64,000 bases of DNA from DAINPP01 sp036743375 (GTDB lineage: Bacteria; Thermotogota; Thermotogae; MWEM01): NCBI GenBank assembly GCA_036743375.1, contig DAINPP010000004.1:31322-95321 (forward strand), written 5' to 3'. The position numbers were made by a program, and so were the translations under genes. The notes beneath the pieces are model-generated. The model worked only from the letters and a program-made list of their open reading frames with translations. It was not told the origin of the DNA and searched no databases. Positions 26,648 through 35,841 of this stretch are shown piece by piece (position 1 is the stretch's first letter; each line of letters starts with the position of its first letter).

Positions 26648-26682
26648 ATCCTGTGGTATCATAGCTACAGGATATTTTTTTT
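26648..26682 (+). terminator. Intrinsic terminator of the ion transporter gene
   Basis: ATCCTGT (26648-26654) pairs with ACAGGAT (26667-26673) across a 12-base loop, followed by ATTTTTTTT. Confidence 0.72.
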
Positions 26683-26753
26683 GAATAGGTATAAAAATGT
26701 GGTTGTTGGATGACCGTTATATAGAAAAATGCCCCGATAGGATTCATCGATCC

Positions 26754-26786
26754 AAATAAAAAAACGGAGAAGATATTCTCCGTTTT
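26754..26786 (-). terminator. Terminator of the tmRNA gene
   Basis: AAAACGGAGAA / TTCTCCGTTTT forms an 11-bp stem with a 4-base loop directly after the tmRNA 3' end. On the minus strand it is followed by further T residues. Confidence 0.85.
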
Positions 26787-26788
26787 TC

Positions 26789-27139
26789 TGGTGGAGGCGG
26801 GGGGAATTGAACCCCCGTCCGAAAACCGCTTGTAGAAGGCATCTACGTGCGTAGCTTCTGTTTAAATTTTGGAAGAACAGATACAAAAGCAGATCTGTTA
26901 ATTCCTAGTCACTAAAATTCCCTGTATGCGTTGTAACCCCACACTCAGGACAGCCCGAATTATCGACGTTCTTCCAGCCCGTCTCAGGCAGAACAGTTTG
27001 GAGAACGAGCAGCCATTAGGCTGCTAATGCAAATTCTGTTTCGTCAATTAAATTTGATGTACACCCGTTTAACGAGTCTGATGTAAACTCGGCACGCTTC
27101 CTTTTACTCATCAATTCCCGTCGAACCCTGATCGCCCCC
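26789..27139 (-). ncRNA. ssrA: tmRNA
   Basis: About 351 nt of one-piece tmRNA. The 5' end GGGGGCG pairs over 7 bp with the 3' CGCCTCC, followed by encoded ACCA. The 5' side continues ATCAGGGTTCGACGGG, matching the conserved tmRNA start, and the T-arm GGTTCAATTCC-type segment lies near the 3' end. The tag reading frame ends in ...IDETEFALAA and then TAA. The resume codon is not certain, but the in-frame peptide reads at least TSNLIDETEFALAA. Just upstream, CGAG/CTCG and TTTA/TAAA pairings fit pseudoknot 1. It rescues stalled ribosomes together with SmpB. Confidence 0.96.
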
Positions 27140-27176
27140 CTTAAGGGGTGCAGGTCATCATTTACCTGTGGAAGAT

Positions 27177-27205
27177 ATTATATCACATTTCACTGATTTT
27201 TCCAA
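27177..27205 (-). promoter_or_regulatory. Promoter of ssrA
   Basis: On the minus strand TTGGAA (27200-27205) and TATAAT (27177-27182) stand 17 bases apart. The -35 lies inside the last codons of coaE. The mature tmRNA begins about 38 bases after the -10, so a short 5' leader would be removed by processing. Confidence 0.75.
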
Positions 27206-27804
27206 TAAGATAAAACGTCTTTCTCAAACTCCTCACATTTCAGATATAGATCTTCCAATGAACCGCTGTTATCTATGACGTAATCAATCTTTTCTTCTTC
27301 TACATACTGAGAAGAGAGTATCTTTCTTATCTCTTCCTCACTCATCTTCTCCCTCTTTACCGTACGTTTTATTATCTCTTCTTCCGTAAGTTCGATATAA
27401 AGGATCCTCTCAAGAAATTCATCCATTTTCATCTCAAAAAGAATGGCCGCTTCAAGAAAACAGATTTTATATCCATTCTGCGCATTTTCATGTATCCATG
27501 TTTTTGCATACTCATTCATCTCGGGGTGTACAATACCGTTTAAATACTTCAGAGATTCCAGGTCCGAAAAAACGATTTTCCCCAATCTTTTCCTGTTGAT
27601 GAAATCATTTTTATCTAAGATTGAGTTCCCGAATCTCCCGGTTAATTTATCAATAACCCTTTTTTCCTCAAGTATTCTGTGCCCGACAATATCCATAAAA
27701 AGCACCGGATAACCGATGCTTTTAAAATATTCAGCCACTACGGTCTTTCCGGAACCTATCTTTCCGGTTATACCAATAGAAATAATCACATGCTGTCCAC
27801 TCAT
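27190..27804 (-). CDS. coaE: Dephospho-CoA kinase
   Basis: CoaE performs the last step of coenzyme A synthesis, phosphorylating the 3'-OH of the dephospho-CoA ribose. The 204 residues are normal for the family. The P-loop G-K-I-G-S-G-K-T lies near the N-terminus, and D-x-x-G-H-R-I-L follows where the acceptor site is expected. The start overlaps pmbA by 4 bases (ATGA). It is the last protein gene of the long minus-strand run, and the ssrA promoter overlaps its 3' end. Confidence 0.94.
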   Translation of the reverse strand: MSGQHVIISIGITGKIGSGKTVVAEYFKSIGYPVLFMDIVGHRILEEKRVIDKLTGRFGNSILDKNDFINRKRLGKIVFSDLESLKYLNGIVHPEMNEYAKTWIHENAQNGYKICFLEAAILFEMKMDEFLERILYIELTEEEIIKRTVKREKMSEEEIRKILSSQYVEEEKIDYVIDNSGSLEDLYLKCEEFEKDVLSYWKNQ

Positions 27805-29156
27805 TCGTTTCCCGCGATATCCATTTTATCAACGAGAACTGATGGTGTAAAGATTCCTGAAGACATGGCAAAAGCCATCTTTTTATCAGAACCTACCCCT
27901 TTTATCGACTGTAGCATGGATAAAAGGTTGCCTGAAAGGGTAATCTGTTCAACCGGGAACGATTTTCTCCCCCCTTCAATTCTGAATCCCTGTGCTCCAA
28001 CTGAAAATTCTCCGGAAATAGGGTTGGCCCCTGAGTGCATTCCCTGTACATTGGTTATATAAACGCCGTCATTTAAAGTGGCAAATAACTTTTCAAGAGT
28101 CATTAAACCACTCTTGACATCTATATTAACCGGAGAGATCGTTTCCGTTCCCTTGTAACTGCTTCTGAATGCATTCCCCGTTGGTTTCACACCATCTTTG
28201 GCGGCTGTCTTAAGGCTATGCAGGAAAGTCTTCAGTACACCATCTCTCAGAATATCCTTATCCTGGGTCACTACCCCCTGGGCATCAGCAGGGGTATCAA
28301 AAATACTGTCCGTATAACTTCTGACATCTCTTATACTCAACAGTTCACTCGCTACTTTTTCACCAAGTTTACCGTTAAGCAGTGAGAGGCCCTTCTGAAC
28401 ATTCTCAGCGGAAATCATCTGAATAAATAATCCGAGGAGATCAGAAAAGACATCGTTATCCAGAACAACGTCATACTTCCCACTCTTAAGACTCTTGGCA
28501 TCAAGCAGTGAGACTGTTTTTTCCGCCGTTTCGGTAGCTATTTTTTCTATATCTATCTTTTCAGGATTTTTAGAAAAGCCAAAAGCCATGCCAAATTTAT
28601 TCTGTTTCCCGTTAGAAGCCATGGCCCCCGAATACATTCCACCCCCACCGGTTATATAATTGTACTCCGCACCGTATGAATTGGCAAAATAAACTTCGCT
28701 GAAAGTATTGGTGTTATAGCAATAAGGCACCATTAAGATCCTGTCATCTTTGTCAAGGATTATTTTTTCAAGTTTTTTCACATCTTCTATTTTCTTGAGT
28801 GGATCGATCTTTTCAAAAGCCATATCATAATCTTCCCAGTCGGTTATCCTGGTCTTCTGATCGTAAACAATCTCTTGTTCTTCGCTCTCGATCAACTCTA
28901 GATTCTCCAGTGCATCATCTACAATTCGATGTGCCTCTTCGGAAGAAAGGTCTTCCGTATAACTGTATCCTGCCTTTCCATTTTTGACGGCCTTAAAACT
29001 TGAACCACCGTTTTCGGCATCTTTATAACTCTGTATCTCCCCTTTGCTTACCGAACATTCAAACTCATGTGATTTGGAGGTAAAAAGTTCGTATTCCTTC
29101 AATCCCTTTTTAGTCGCATAATCAAATACCGTCTCTTTAAACGTCTTTGCATTCAT
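27801..29156 (-). CDS. pmbA: TldE/PmbA family metalloprotease subunit
   Basis: A 451-residue member of the U62 (TldE/PmbA) family. It has the same fold as TldD but lacks the HExxxH zinc motif, as expected for the non-catalytic partner. The C-terminal S-G-E-F-S-V-G-A-Q-G-F segment is typical. TldD/TldE heterodimers cleave unfolded peptides and mature some ribosomally made antibiotics. The start ATG shares its A with the TldD stop, so the two are tightly coupled. Confidence 0.93.
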   Translation of the reverse strand: MNAKTFKETVFDYATKKGLKEYELFTSKSHEFECSVSKGEIQSYKDAENGGSSFKAVKNGKAGYSYTEDLSSEEAHRIVDDALENLELIESEEQEIVYDQKTRITDWEDYDMAFEKIDPLKKIEDVKKLEKIILDKDDRILMVPYCYNTNTFSEVYFANSYGAEYNYITGGGGMYSGAMASNGKQNKFGMAFGFSKNPEKIDIEKIATETAEKTVSLLDAKSLKSGKYDVVLDNDVFSDLLGLFIQMISAENVQKGLSLLNGKLGEKVASELLSIRDVRSYTDSIFDTPADAQGVVTQDKDILRDGVLKTFLHSLKTAAKDGVKPTGNAFRSSYKGTETISPVNIDVKSGLMTLEKLFATLNDGVYITNVQGMHSGANPISGEFSVGAQGFRIEGGRKSFPVEQITLSGNLLSMLQSIKGVGSDKKMAFAMSSGIFTPSVLVDKMDIAGNE

Positions 29157-30538
29157 CAGTTTCTACCTCCTACGATTAATTCCGATACCCTTATTGTAGG
29201 CTGGCCAACATCTGCCGGTATAGAACCGGACAGGGAACCGCACATTCCCTGATCTCTTTCAAGATCATTTGCTACCATATCGATCTTCTGAAGAATTTCA
29301 TACCCTTTTCCAATAAGTGTTGCCCCTCTTACCGGTTTGGTAATTCTCCCGTTTTCTATCATATATCCTTCCCTGACCGAGAAGTTAAATTCACCCGTTG
29401 ACGGATTGACGGATCCTCCCCCCATTTTTTTTGCAAAGAGGGCCTTCGGGGTATCGGCAATGATTTCTTCAGGTATATATTTTCCCGGAAGGATAAATGT
29501 ATTAGACATTCTTGAAGTAGGCGCAAAGGTATAATTCTGCCTTCTTCCACTTCCCGTTGATGGCATTCCCATTCTGATACCACCAAGTTTATCTATGAGA
29601 TAACTTTTAAGTACACCATTCTCTATTAATAGGTTTCTCTGCGTCGGATGTCCTTCATCATCAATCGTTGCACTTCCCCAGGCATTTGGTATTGTTGCAT
29701 CATCAACTGCTGAAACGCATTCATGAGCAATCTTCTGGCCGATTTTATCGGCAAAGACGGAAGCCCCTTTTGCAACCGAGGTTGCCTCCAATGCATGACC
29801 ACATGCTTCGTGGAAAATAACCCCTCCAAATTTATTTGAAATGATAACCGGCATCTTTCCCGCTGGGGCAAATTCGGCATTAATCATTTTCACGGCTATC
29901 CTTGCCGCTTCTGCACCCGCTTCTCTCACATCGATTGTATTGAAAAACTCAAATCCCATGCCCGCTCCCGGCCCGACGGAACCGGTTTCTTTCTGTCCAT
30001 CTTTGGTTGCTACAGCCGAAATATACACTCTGCTCCTTACTCTTTCGTCTTCCTTATACAAGCCTTCTGTATTTGCAACAACTATGTTCTGTCGGTAGTC
30101 CCAGAATGTAATCTTGACTTCACTAATCTGTTCAGAGTAGTTACTTGCCCCTTCATGAGCAAGTTTCATGACATGATATTTATCTGTTTTTGAAATTTCA
30201 TCTGGAAAAAAGAGGATTGGACTGATATTCTCCGTTTTTTCTCTCTGCAGGTTGATAGAGACATCTTCATCCTTTTTCTCATTTATTGCCTGCGCGACTC
30301 TTTTGCAGGCATTAAGAACTGATTCTTCGGACAAATCGTTCGTATAGGCGTATATGGCCTTTTTTCCAATAATCCCCCTTAATCCAACCCCTTGAATTGT
30401 TCCGGAGTTAACCTTCTCAAGTTTCCCCATGCTCATTTCAAGATTGCTGCTCTTACGGTTTTCGTAAAACACTTCAGCAAAATCAGCTCCACCTTTTTTG
30501 ATAGTACATAGAGCCTTCTCTATCAGATTCTGATTCAT
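29156..30538 (-). CDS. tldD: TldD family metalloprotease
   Basis: A 460-residue U62-family protease. The zinc motif H-E-A-C-G-H lies near residue 240-250 (context IFHEACGHALEA), with the C-terminal S-G-E-F-N-F-S-V and G-M-C-G-S-L-S-G segments normal for TldD. It would be the catalytic half of TldD/TldE. It lies 2 bases after a B12-type radical-SAM gene. No obvious peptide precursor gene is nearby. Confidence 0.94.
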   Translation of the reverse strand: MNQNLIEKALCTIKKGGADFAEVFYENRKSSNLEMSMGKLEKVNSGTIQGVGLRGIIGKKAIYAYTNDLSEESVLNACKRVAQAINEKKDEDVSINLQREKTENISPILFFPDEISKTDKYHVMKLAHEGASNYSEQISEVKITFWDYRQNIVVANTEGLYKEDERVRSRVYISAVATKDGQKETGSVGPGAGMGFEFFNTIDVREAGAEAARIAVKMINAEFAPAGKMPVIISNKFGGVIFHEACGHALEATSVAKGASVFADKIGQKIAHECVSAVDDATIPNAWGSATIDDEGHPTQRNLLIENGVLKSYLIDKLGGIRMGMPSTGSGRRQNYTFAPTSRMSNTFILPGKYIPEEIIADTPKALFAKKMGGGSVNPSTGEFNFSVREGYMIENGRITKPVRGATLIGKGYEILQKIDMVANDLERDQGMCGSLSGSIPADVGQPTIRVSELIVGGRN

Positions 30539-30540
30539 CT

Positions 30541-31920
30541 TTACACTCCTTTCTTATTCTTTATTTCAAGAACCGTCTTTTTATTATAATTCTTTATACA
30601 CTCTATCTCATCAACGGACAACCCGTCTTTCCAGGAAAATGACAATATCGTATTATTCAACTGGAGTGGATCAAACCCTTCGGGTAATTTTAGCGAATTA
30701 AATACCTTTATAAAATCCTTTGTTCCGGGAATAGGGGTGTATTCATTGATTTCAGGAAAAATATCAAGTCTCTTGCAGATATCATGAACTTCAATTGCCT
30801 CATCAAATGTCTGATTTGGTAGGTTTATCAACACAAAGGCCGATATTTCTCGTTTCGTAAATCCAGCTTTTTTCAAGAGGTCAACCGCGTGATAAAAATC
30901 CTGATTCGTTACCTTTGCCCCGGTCTCTTTCTGAAGAACAGGATTAATCGTTTCGATTGCCACCTTTATCGTTCCGACATTCGCCGCTTTCATCAACCTC
31001 GCCGTTTCTTCAGTCAGCAGTTTACAGTGAATTCCGTTCGGTATATGAAACATTATACCCTTTTCAGGCATCTTTCTTTTAATTATCTCTCTCAGTATCC
31101 TGTCAAAGTGCTTCTCATGATTGATGAGTATTGCATCATCAAAAAAGGCAACACTCGATACTGCAAACATTTGCGTATATCGTTCAACGGCATCGACGAG
31201 TAACAAGGGATCTTCCTGGACGAATTTCTGCAGAAAAGGAGTTGCGCAGTAAGTGCATTTGTAAGGACACCCAAGGGATGTCAGGAAGACAAGATGACTC
31301 GTATGATGTTTATAAAGATCGTAAAAAGGGATAAGATTCAGCTTTTCTTCAAGTCCCTCTTTGATAAAAATGCCATTCTCTCTCAGAAAAGAGAGAACCT
31401 TTTCCATCCTGCTTTCATTACAGATTAGATCTGCCCCTGATTTTCTGGAATGTTCCGGGAGCAGATTTGCATAATTCCCTCCAAGCACCGTTCTCGCTTC
31501 AGGGAAGATCTCGCCAGAAATTCTGATCGCTTCAAAACTACCCGGATACCAATAAGTCATCGCAGATGTGACAAAAATATAATCAGGACTCCAGCCCCTG
31601 TTTTTCAAAGCGTTCAACCGTTGAACAAACAATTCAACCGGCAGGCCATACCGCTTAAAATACCTTGGAATATGAGACAATGAAGTGGGCTTTTTTACCA
31701 CAAGATCTTCAAATTTTCCGGTACCGTTCCATTTACTTTTTGGTTTTTTACCGGTTAAGGTTTCAAGTTCCGGATCATATCTGTCGAGACAATCAACGAG
31801 TTCCAGCTCATGTCCGCTTTCATGCAGATTTCTTGCCAGCATAAGCAACCCGAGAGGCTTTAACCAGTAATCATAGGATGCCACATCATAAATCCAGGGA
31901 TTGATCAGCAGTATCTTCAA
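30541..31920 (-). CDS. Radical SAM protein with N-terminal B12-binding-like domain
   Basis: A 459-residue protein. The N-terminal half (about 1-180) has the Rossmann layout of B12-binding radical-SAM enzymes (start I-L-L-I-N-P-W, later V-L-G-G-N-Y). The radical-SAM core follows with C218, C222 and C225 (context GCPYKCTYC) binding the 4Fe-4S cluster that cleaves S-adenosylmethionine. No D-x-H-x-x-G cobalt-ligand motif is visible, so B12 binding may be base-off or lost. Substrate unknown; relatives do methylations and cyclisations. The gene overlaps dnaB by 4 bases and precedes tldD by 2. Confidence 0.85.
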   Translation of the reverse strand: MKILLINPWIYDVASYDYWLKPLGLLMLARNLHESGHELELVDCLDRYDPELETLTGKKPKSKWNGTGKFEDLVVKKPTSLSHIPRYFKRYGLPVELFVQRLNALKNRGWSPDYIFVTSAMTYWYPGSFEAIRISGEIFPEARTVLGGNYANLLPEHSRKSGADLICNESRMEKVLSFLRENGIFIKEGLEEKLNLIPFYDLYKHHTSHLVFLTSLGCPYKCTYCATPFLQKFVQEDPLLLVDAVERYTQMFAVSSVAFFDDAILINHEKHFDRILREIIKRKMPEKGIMFHIPNGIHCKLLTEETARLMKAANVGTIKVAIETINPVLQKETGAKVTNQDFYHAVDLLKKAGFTKREISAFVLINLPNQTFDEAIEVHDICKRLDIFPEINEYTPIPGTKDFIKVFNSLKLPEGFDPLQLNNTILSFSWKDGLSVDEIECIKNYNKKTVLEIKNKKGV

Positions 31921-33332
31921 TTAGCACTCATCCCCTGTTTTGGATCATTTGATAAATATGATTTTTCCATCGAAAAGAATCCAACAACCGTTGGATCAAA
32001 GATGAGATTAACACTTCCCACGGGACCATTTCTCTGTTTACCTATGATTATTTCAGCGGGATGTGGATGATTCAGTTTCTGTATATCGGACACTTCCTCT
32101 TCTTCATCCCCTTTCCCCCTTTTATAATACGATTCACGGTGAATAAACATGACGGTGTCGGCATCCTGTTCTATCGCCCCTGATTCCCTCAAATCCGATA
32201 ATCTCGGCCTTTTATCTTCACGCTGTTCGACAGATCTTGAAAGCTGGGAAAGGGCAAGAACTGCAATATCCAGTTCTCTTCCAAGCACTTTCAAACTCCT
32301 CGAGATCTCTGAAATTTCCTGTTGCCGGTTTTCTCTGTTTCTGTTACTGCTCATTAACTGTATATAATCTATAACGATGGCATCCAGACCATATTCCTTC
32401 TTTATCCTTCGGACTTTGGTTCTCAAAGTCCGCGGTTCAAGCATAGAATCATCATCGATGATAATATGTGCCTTCATAAACGTACTTGCAGCCATGGTCA
32501 ACCTCTCCCATTCTTCCGCAGTCAGATTCGCCCTTCTTATCTTTTCGAAATTAACCTTTGATTCAAGACTTAACAATCTCAATGCAATCTGTTCTGAAGA
32601 CATTTCAAGGCTGAAAACACCTATTTTCAATCCATGGTCTACCGCCATGTTTTTTGCCATTTGTAAAGCAAATGCAGACTTTCCCATAGAAGGTCTTGCC
32701 GCAATGATCACCAGATCTGACCGGTGAAAACCGGTTGTCATCTCATCAAGCGCCCTGAATCCCGTAGAAAGTCCGGTAACATGCCCTTCTTCAGTATGTT
32801 GAGACTTTATGCTATCCAGTTTATCAAAAGCATCATTGACTATTTTACCAATCGGTGCATAAGATTTTTCTATGTACCTTTCACCAATACTCAATATGCT
32901 CCTTTCAGCCTGATCAAGAATATTATCCACCTCATCAAGCCCGAAGGCACTCTCCACAATCTTTCCACCCGAATTGATAAGATTTCTTAATATTGATTTT
33001 TCTCTGACTATCTTGGCATAATATTTGGCATGGGCAGAGGTTGGAACACTATCGGCAAGCTGTGCAATGCCAAGGGTTCCACCGGCCTTTTCGAGCTGTT
33101 GATTCTTTAGAAGAACATCCGCAACGGCTATCGGATCGATGGAATCCCCTACATCAAAAAGAGACTCCATTCCACTGAAAATAATCTTATTTGCCTGATG
33201 ATAAAAATCCTCATGCCTCAGCATTTCAAATACATCTCCGGCCACTTCCGGATCCAGAAGTATGGAACCGAGAACAGCCCTTTCAGCGTCTATATCATTG
33301 GGCGGAACCCTGTTTATTTCCTGCATCTGCAT
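31917..33332 (-). CDS. dnaB: Replicative DNA helicase DnaB
   Basis: DnaB is the hexameric 5'-3' helicase of the replication fork. The 471 residues carry an N-terminal DnaG-interacting domain starting N-R-V-P-P-N-D-I-D-A-E, a linker, and a RecA-like motor with Walker A R-P-S-M-G-K-S and the D-Y-I-Q-L-M Walker B. The C-terminal K-Q-R-N-G-P-V-G motif is present. There is no intein. I chose the ATG at 33332 because GGAAGGAAG stands directly upstream; the frame is open to 33377 inside lgt. It overlaps lgt by 38 bases. Confidence 0.95.
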   Translation of the reverse strand: MQMQEINRVPPNDIDAERAVLGSILLDPEVAGDVFEMLRHEDFYHQANKIIFSGMESLFDVGDSIDPIAVADVLLKNQQLEKAGGTLGIAQLADSVPTSAHAKYYAKIVREKSILRNLINSGGKIVESAFGLDEVDNILDQAERSILSIGERYIEKSYAPIGKIVNDAFDKLDSIKSQHTEEGHVTGLSTGFRALDEMTTGFHRSDLVIIAARPSMGKSAFALQMAKNMAVDHGLKIGVFSLEMSSEQIALRLLSLESKVNFEKIRRANLTAEEWERLTMAASTFMKAHIIIDDDSMLEPRTLRTKVRRIKKEYGLDAIVIDYIQLMSSNRNRENRQQEISEISRSLKVLGRELDIAVLALSQLSRSVEQREDKRPRLSDLRESGAIEQDADTVMFIHRESYYKRGKGDEEEEVSDIQKLNHPHPAEIIIGKQRNGPVGSVNLIFDPTVVGFFSMEKSYLSNDPKQGMSAN

Positions 33333-34218
33333 GACTTCCTTCCACAATCGGTACCTTTTTCCCAAATTTTCTGACAAGGATGAATAAGATTATTCCGGCA
33401 ATGATCAAGATGACACTGATCACCTGTGCGGCCCTTAAATCGCCCCAATACAGACTGTCAAGCCTCAATCCTTCTATAAAGTATCTTGCAATTGAATAAA
33501 AAATCATATAAAGTGCCAATATTTCCCCGTAATTCTTTCTTTTCTTTCTGTAATACCAGAAAAGAAAAACAAAGACTCCTATATTCCAGACCGATTCATA
33601 AAGAAATGTCGGATGAAAATATTCAAATGATTCATAACCGGGCATCCTAAAACTCGGCGGAATATACATCTTCCAAGGTAAATCCGTTGGTCTTCCATAG
33701 GCTTCGTGATTACAGAAATTTCCCCATCTCCCTACGGCTTGTGCGAATGGGAAAAGGACTGAAGCAATATCAAATCCCTGCAAAAAAGAGAAAGTACATT
33801 TTTTTCTCAACTTTGAATAAATAAAAACGCCTGCGGCGGCTCCTATTATTCCACCATGAATCGCCATGCCACCGTGCCATGTGATAAAGATCTCACTGGG
33901 CATAGTAGAATAGAGATCCCATCTTGAAAAGACGTAGTAAAGCCTCGCACCTATAATACCGGTAAATACACCGACGATTATGGCTTCCGCCAAATGCTCC
34001 TCATCTATTCCCTCCCGGATAGCCATTTTTCTTCCTATCAGATAACTTATGATAATCCCGCTCGCTATCAATACACCATACCAGTGAATTTCAAATGGTC
34101 CAAAAATAAAAATAATCGGTTCGATATACATCTGATTCGTAAAATTCGCTCGCAGGAAGAAAAATATCCCAACAATCGCCGCTACCGTTAGTAGTAAATA
34201 CAACAGTCTCTTTTTCAT
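33295..34218 (-). CDS. lgt: Phosphatidylglycerol--prolipoprotein diacylglyceryl transferase
   Basis: Lgt attaches diacylglycerol to the lipobox cysteine of prolipoproteins in the cytoplasmic membrane. Motifs are W-H-G-G-M-A-I-H-G-G, which carries the essential His, and G-R-x-G-N-F-x-N-x-E, which carries the key Arg. About eight membrane helices are predictable in 307 residues, including an extra N-terminal helix (about 4-22). GGGGGGACT precedes the ATG. Confidence 0.95.
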   Translation of the reverse strand: MKKRLLYLLLTVAAIVGIFFFLRANFTNQMYIEPIIFIFGPFEIHWYGVLIASGIIISYLIGRKMAIREGIDEEHLAEAIIVGVFTGIIGARLYYVFSRWDLYSTMPSEIFITWHGGMAIHGGIIGAAAGVFIYSKLRKKCTFSFLQGFDIASVLFPFAQAVGRWGNFCNHEAYGRPTDLPWKMYIPPSFRMPGYESFEYFHPTFLYESVWNIGVFVFLFWYYRKKRKNYGEILALYMIFYSIARYFIEGLRLDSLYWGDLRAAQVISVILIIAGIILFILVRKFGKKVPIVEGSHADAGNKQGSAQ

Positions 34219-34235
34219 AGTCCCCCCTAATTGTT

Positions 34236-35252
34236 TTATTTCTTGCCCCTTAATTGCCCACAGGCACCCGAGATATCCGTTCCCTTTTCCTGTCTGACAA
34301 CGGTTTCAAATCCATTTTTCTCAAGGATTTCCTTAAAATCATTGATATGTTTGGGATTCGGTCTTTCAAATTCGCCTTCTACCGGATTAATCGGTATCAG
34401 ATTGATATTGACCTTCAACGTCTTAAGGTTCTTTGCCAATGTTCTTGCATTCTCCCTCGAATCGTTGACATCCTTGATCAGTATATATTCTATCGTAACC
34501 CTCTTTGAAGTGATTTCGTTATATTTTTTTATCGATTGAATTAATTCCTGAAAGGAATAATGCTGATTAATCGGCATCAACTGCTCTCTGATCCTGTTAT
34601 CTGGCGCATGAAGCGACACCGACAGAACCACTTCCGGAAAATCTTCCGACATCTTTTGTATACCGGGTAGAATACCGGCTGTGGAAACAGCTATCCTTCT
34701 CCTTGATAAATTCAGCATTTCTTTATCATTGATCATCTCTATCGATTTCTTGACACTGTTGTAATTGAGCATAGGCTCACCCATCCCCATAAAAACAACA
34801 TTGGTGATCTTCTCGCCATACTCTTTTTCCATCGCAAGAAGTTGTCCGATTATCTCAGAAACCCGAAGGTTCCTTGTAAATCCCCCCTTACCCGTTGCAC
34901 AAAAGGCACAATTTAATTTACAGCCAACCTGCGTGGAAATACATGCGGTTACCCGTTTAGGATGAAGCAGGAGAACCGATTCAATCTGCTCTGAGTCATC
35001 AAGATTCCATAGATATTTTCTCGTTCCATCAACCTTTGAAACTTGTTTTTCAGCTAATTCCGGCAAGCCAACATAATAATCCCTCTGAAGTTGTACCCGG
35101 AATTCCTTGGAAAGGTTTGACATCTTCCCGAAATCATAGCAATTTTTCTGATAAATCCAGTTTATTACTTGTTTGGCCCTGAATTTCTGAATACCGTTTT
35201 CTTCAAACAGGCGCTGTAATTCCGAAAGATTAAGCTCAAGCAGGTCTATCAT
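34236..35252 (-). CDS. rlmN: 23S rRNA/tRNA A2503-type methyltransferase RlmN
   Basis: RlmN is a radical-SAM enzyme that methylates C2 of adenine 2503 in 23S rRNA and A37 of some tRNAs. The cluster motif is C-x3-C-x2-C (context CKLNCAFCATG), and the C-terminal C near G-T-D-I-S-G-A-C-G is the methyl-carrying cysteine. The 338 residues are normal. I chose the ATG at 35252 because the TTG at 35261 directly abuts the GGAG ribosome site. It overlaps the YqeK-like gene by 17 bases. Confidence 0.95.
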   Translation of the reverse strand: MIDLLELNLSELQRLFEENGIQKFRAKQVINWIYQKNCYDFGKMSNLSKEFRVQLQRDYYVGLPELAEKQVSKVDGTRKYLWNLDDSEQIESVLLLHPKRVTACISTQVGCKLNCAFCATGKGGFTRNLRVSEIIGQLLAMEKEYGEKITNVVFMGMGEPMLNYNSVKKSIEMINDKEMLNLSRRRIAVSTAGILPGIQKMSEDFPEVVLSVSLHAPDNRIREQLMPINQHYSFQELIQSIKKYNEITSKRVTIEYILIKDVNDSRENARTLAKNLKTLKVNINLIPINPVEGEFERPNPKHINDFKEILEKNGFETVVRQEKGTDISGACGQLRGKK

Positions 35253-35841
35253 TGTTTCCAACTCCGTTCATTATCATTTTATTGTAAGCATACAACGTTT
35301 CAGTAAGGATGATATTTCCTTTTGAAATAGAATGCCCTATTTTATTTTTTACTATCTCAAAACAAGTCAGATCAAGATCTTCCATGGCCATTTTTCTCAA
35401 CCTCTCAACACCTTCGAAATCACGATTCACTTCCACAGAGTCTGAAATAAACAATATCTTCCCGATATCAGAACTGAAGGAATACCCACTTGTATGATAC
35501 TTGACCGCCTCCGCAATCGCCTCGGCATTTTCTATATCAGGATATTTACTGAGCAAATCCGCTGCTGCGAGTTTTCCATGCAATAAAATAGGCTTGCTTA
35601 TTTCATATTCGTTGGGCACAATCCCAAAAGCGGCTGTTTTCTGAAGCAATTCATCGTTTTTCAGATTTCTGAAATAATCATGATACAATGCGGCAATCTT
35701 TGCGGAATTTTCATCGATCCCATGTCGTTTTGCAAGCATCACCGAATAATCCAAAACGCCTTCTGCATGACGAAGGCGTTTTGGTTTTAATAATGTTTTT
35801 AACTCATCGTGTATTTTTTCAACGATCATAGCTGATTTCAA
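35236..35841 (-). CDS. HD-domain protein, YqeK (Ap4A hydrolase)-like
   Basis: A 201-residue HD-superfamily hydrolase resembling YqeK, the Fe-dependent enzyme that splits diadenosine tetraphosphate symmetrically. The motif order is L-R-H-A-E-G-V near the N-terminus, then Y-H-D-Y in place of the usual H-D, then L-L-H-G and V-x-Y-H-T-S-G further on, and a D-S-V-E near residue 140. The start is uncertain: TTG at 35841 has GGAGG 6 bases upstream, while ATG at 35829 has no clear site. In many genomes yqeK follows nadD; here its neighbours are rlmN and a DUF4139-like gene. Confidence 0.78.
   Translation of the reverse strand: MKSAMIVEKIHDELKTLLKPKRLRHAEGVLDYSVMLAKRHGIDENSAKIAALYHDYFRNLKNDELLQKTAAFGIVPNEYEISKPILLHGKLAAADLLSKYPDIENAEAIAEAVKYHTSGYSFSSDIGKILFISDSVEVNRDFEGVERLRKMAMEDLDLTCFEIVKNKIGHSISKGNIILTETLYAYNKMIMNGVGNNDRPA

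Noticed and set aside
26665..26886. Small minus-strand reading frame across the tmRNA 3' end
   Set aside because: It covers the tmRNA acceptor/T-arm and its terminator, has no ribosome site and is explained by the RNA gene.
33333..33377. Extended DnaB N-terminus to 33377
   Set aside because: The extra 15 residues are not DnaB-like and the strong GGAAGGAAG site points to 33332.
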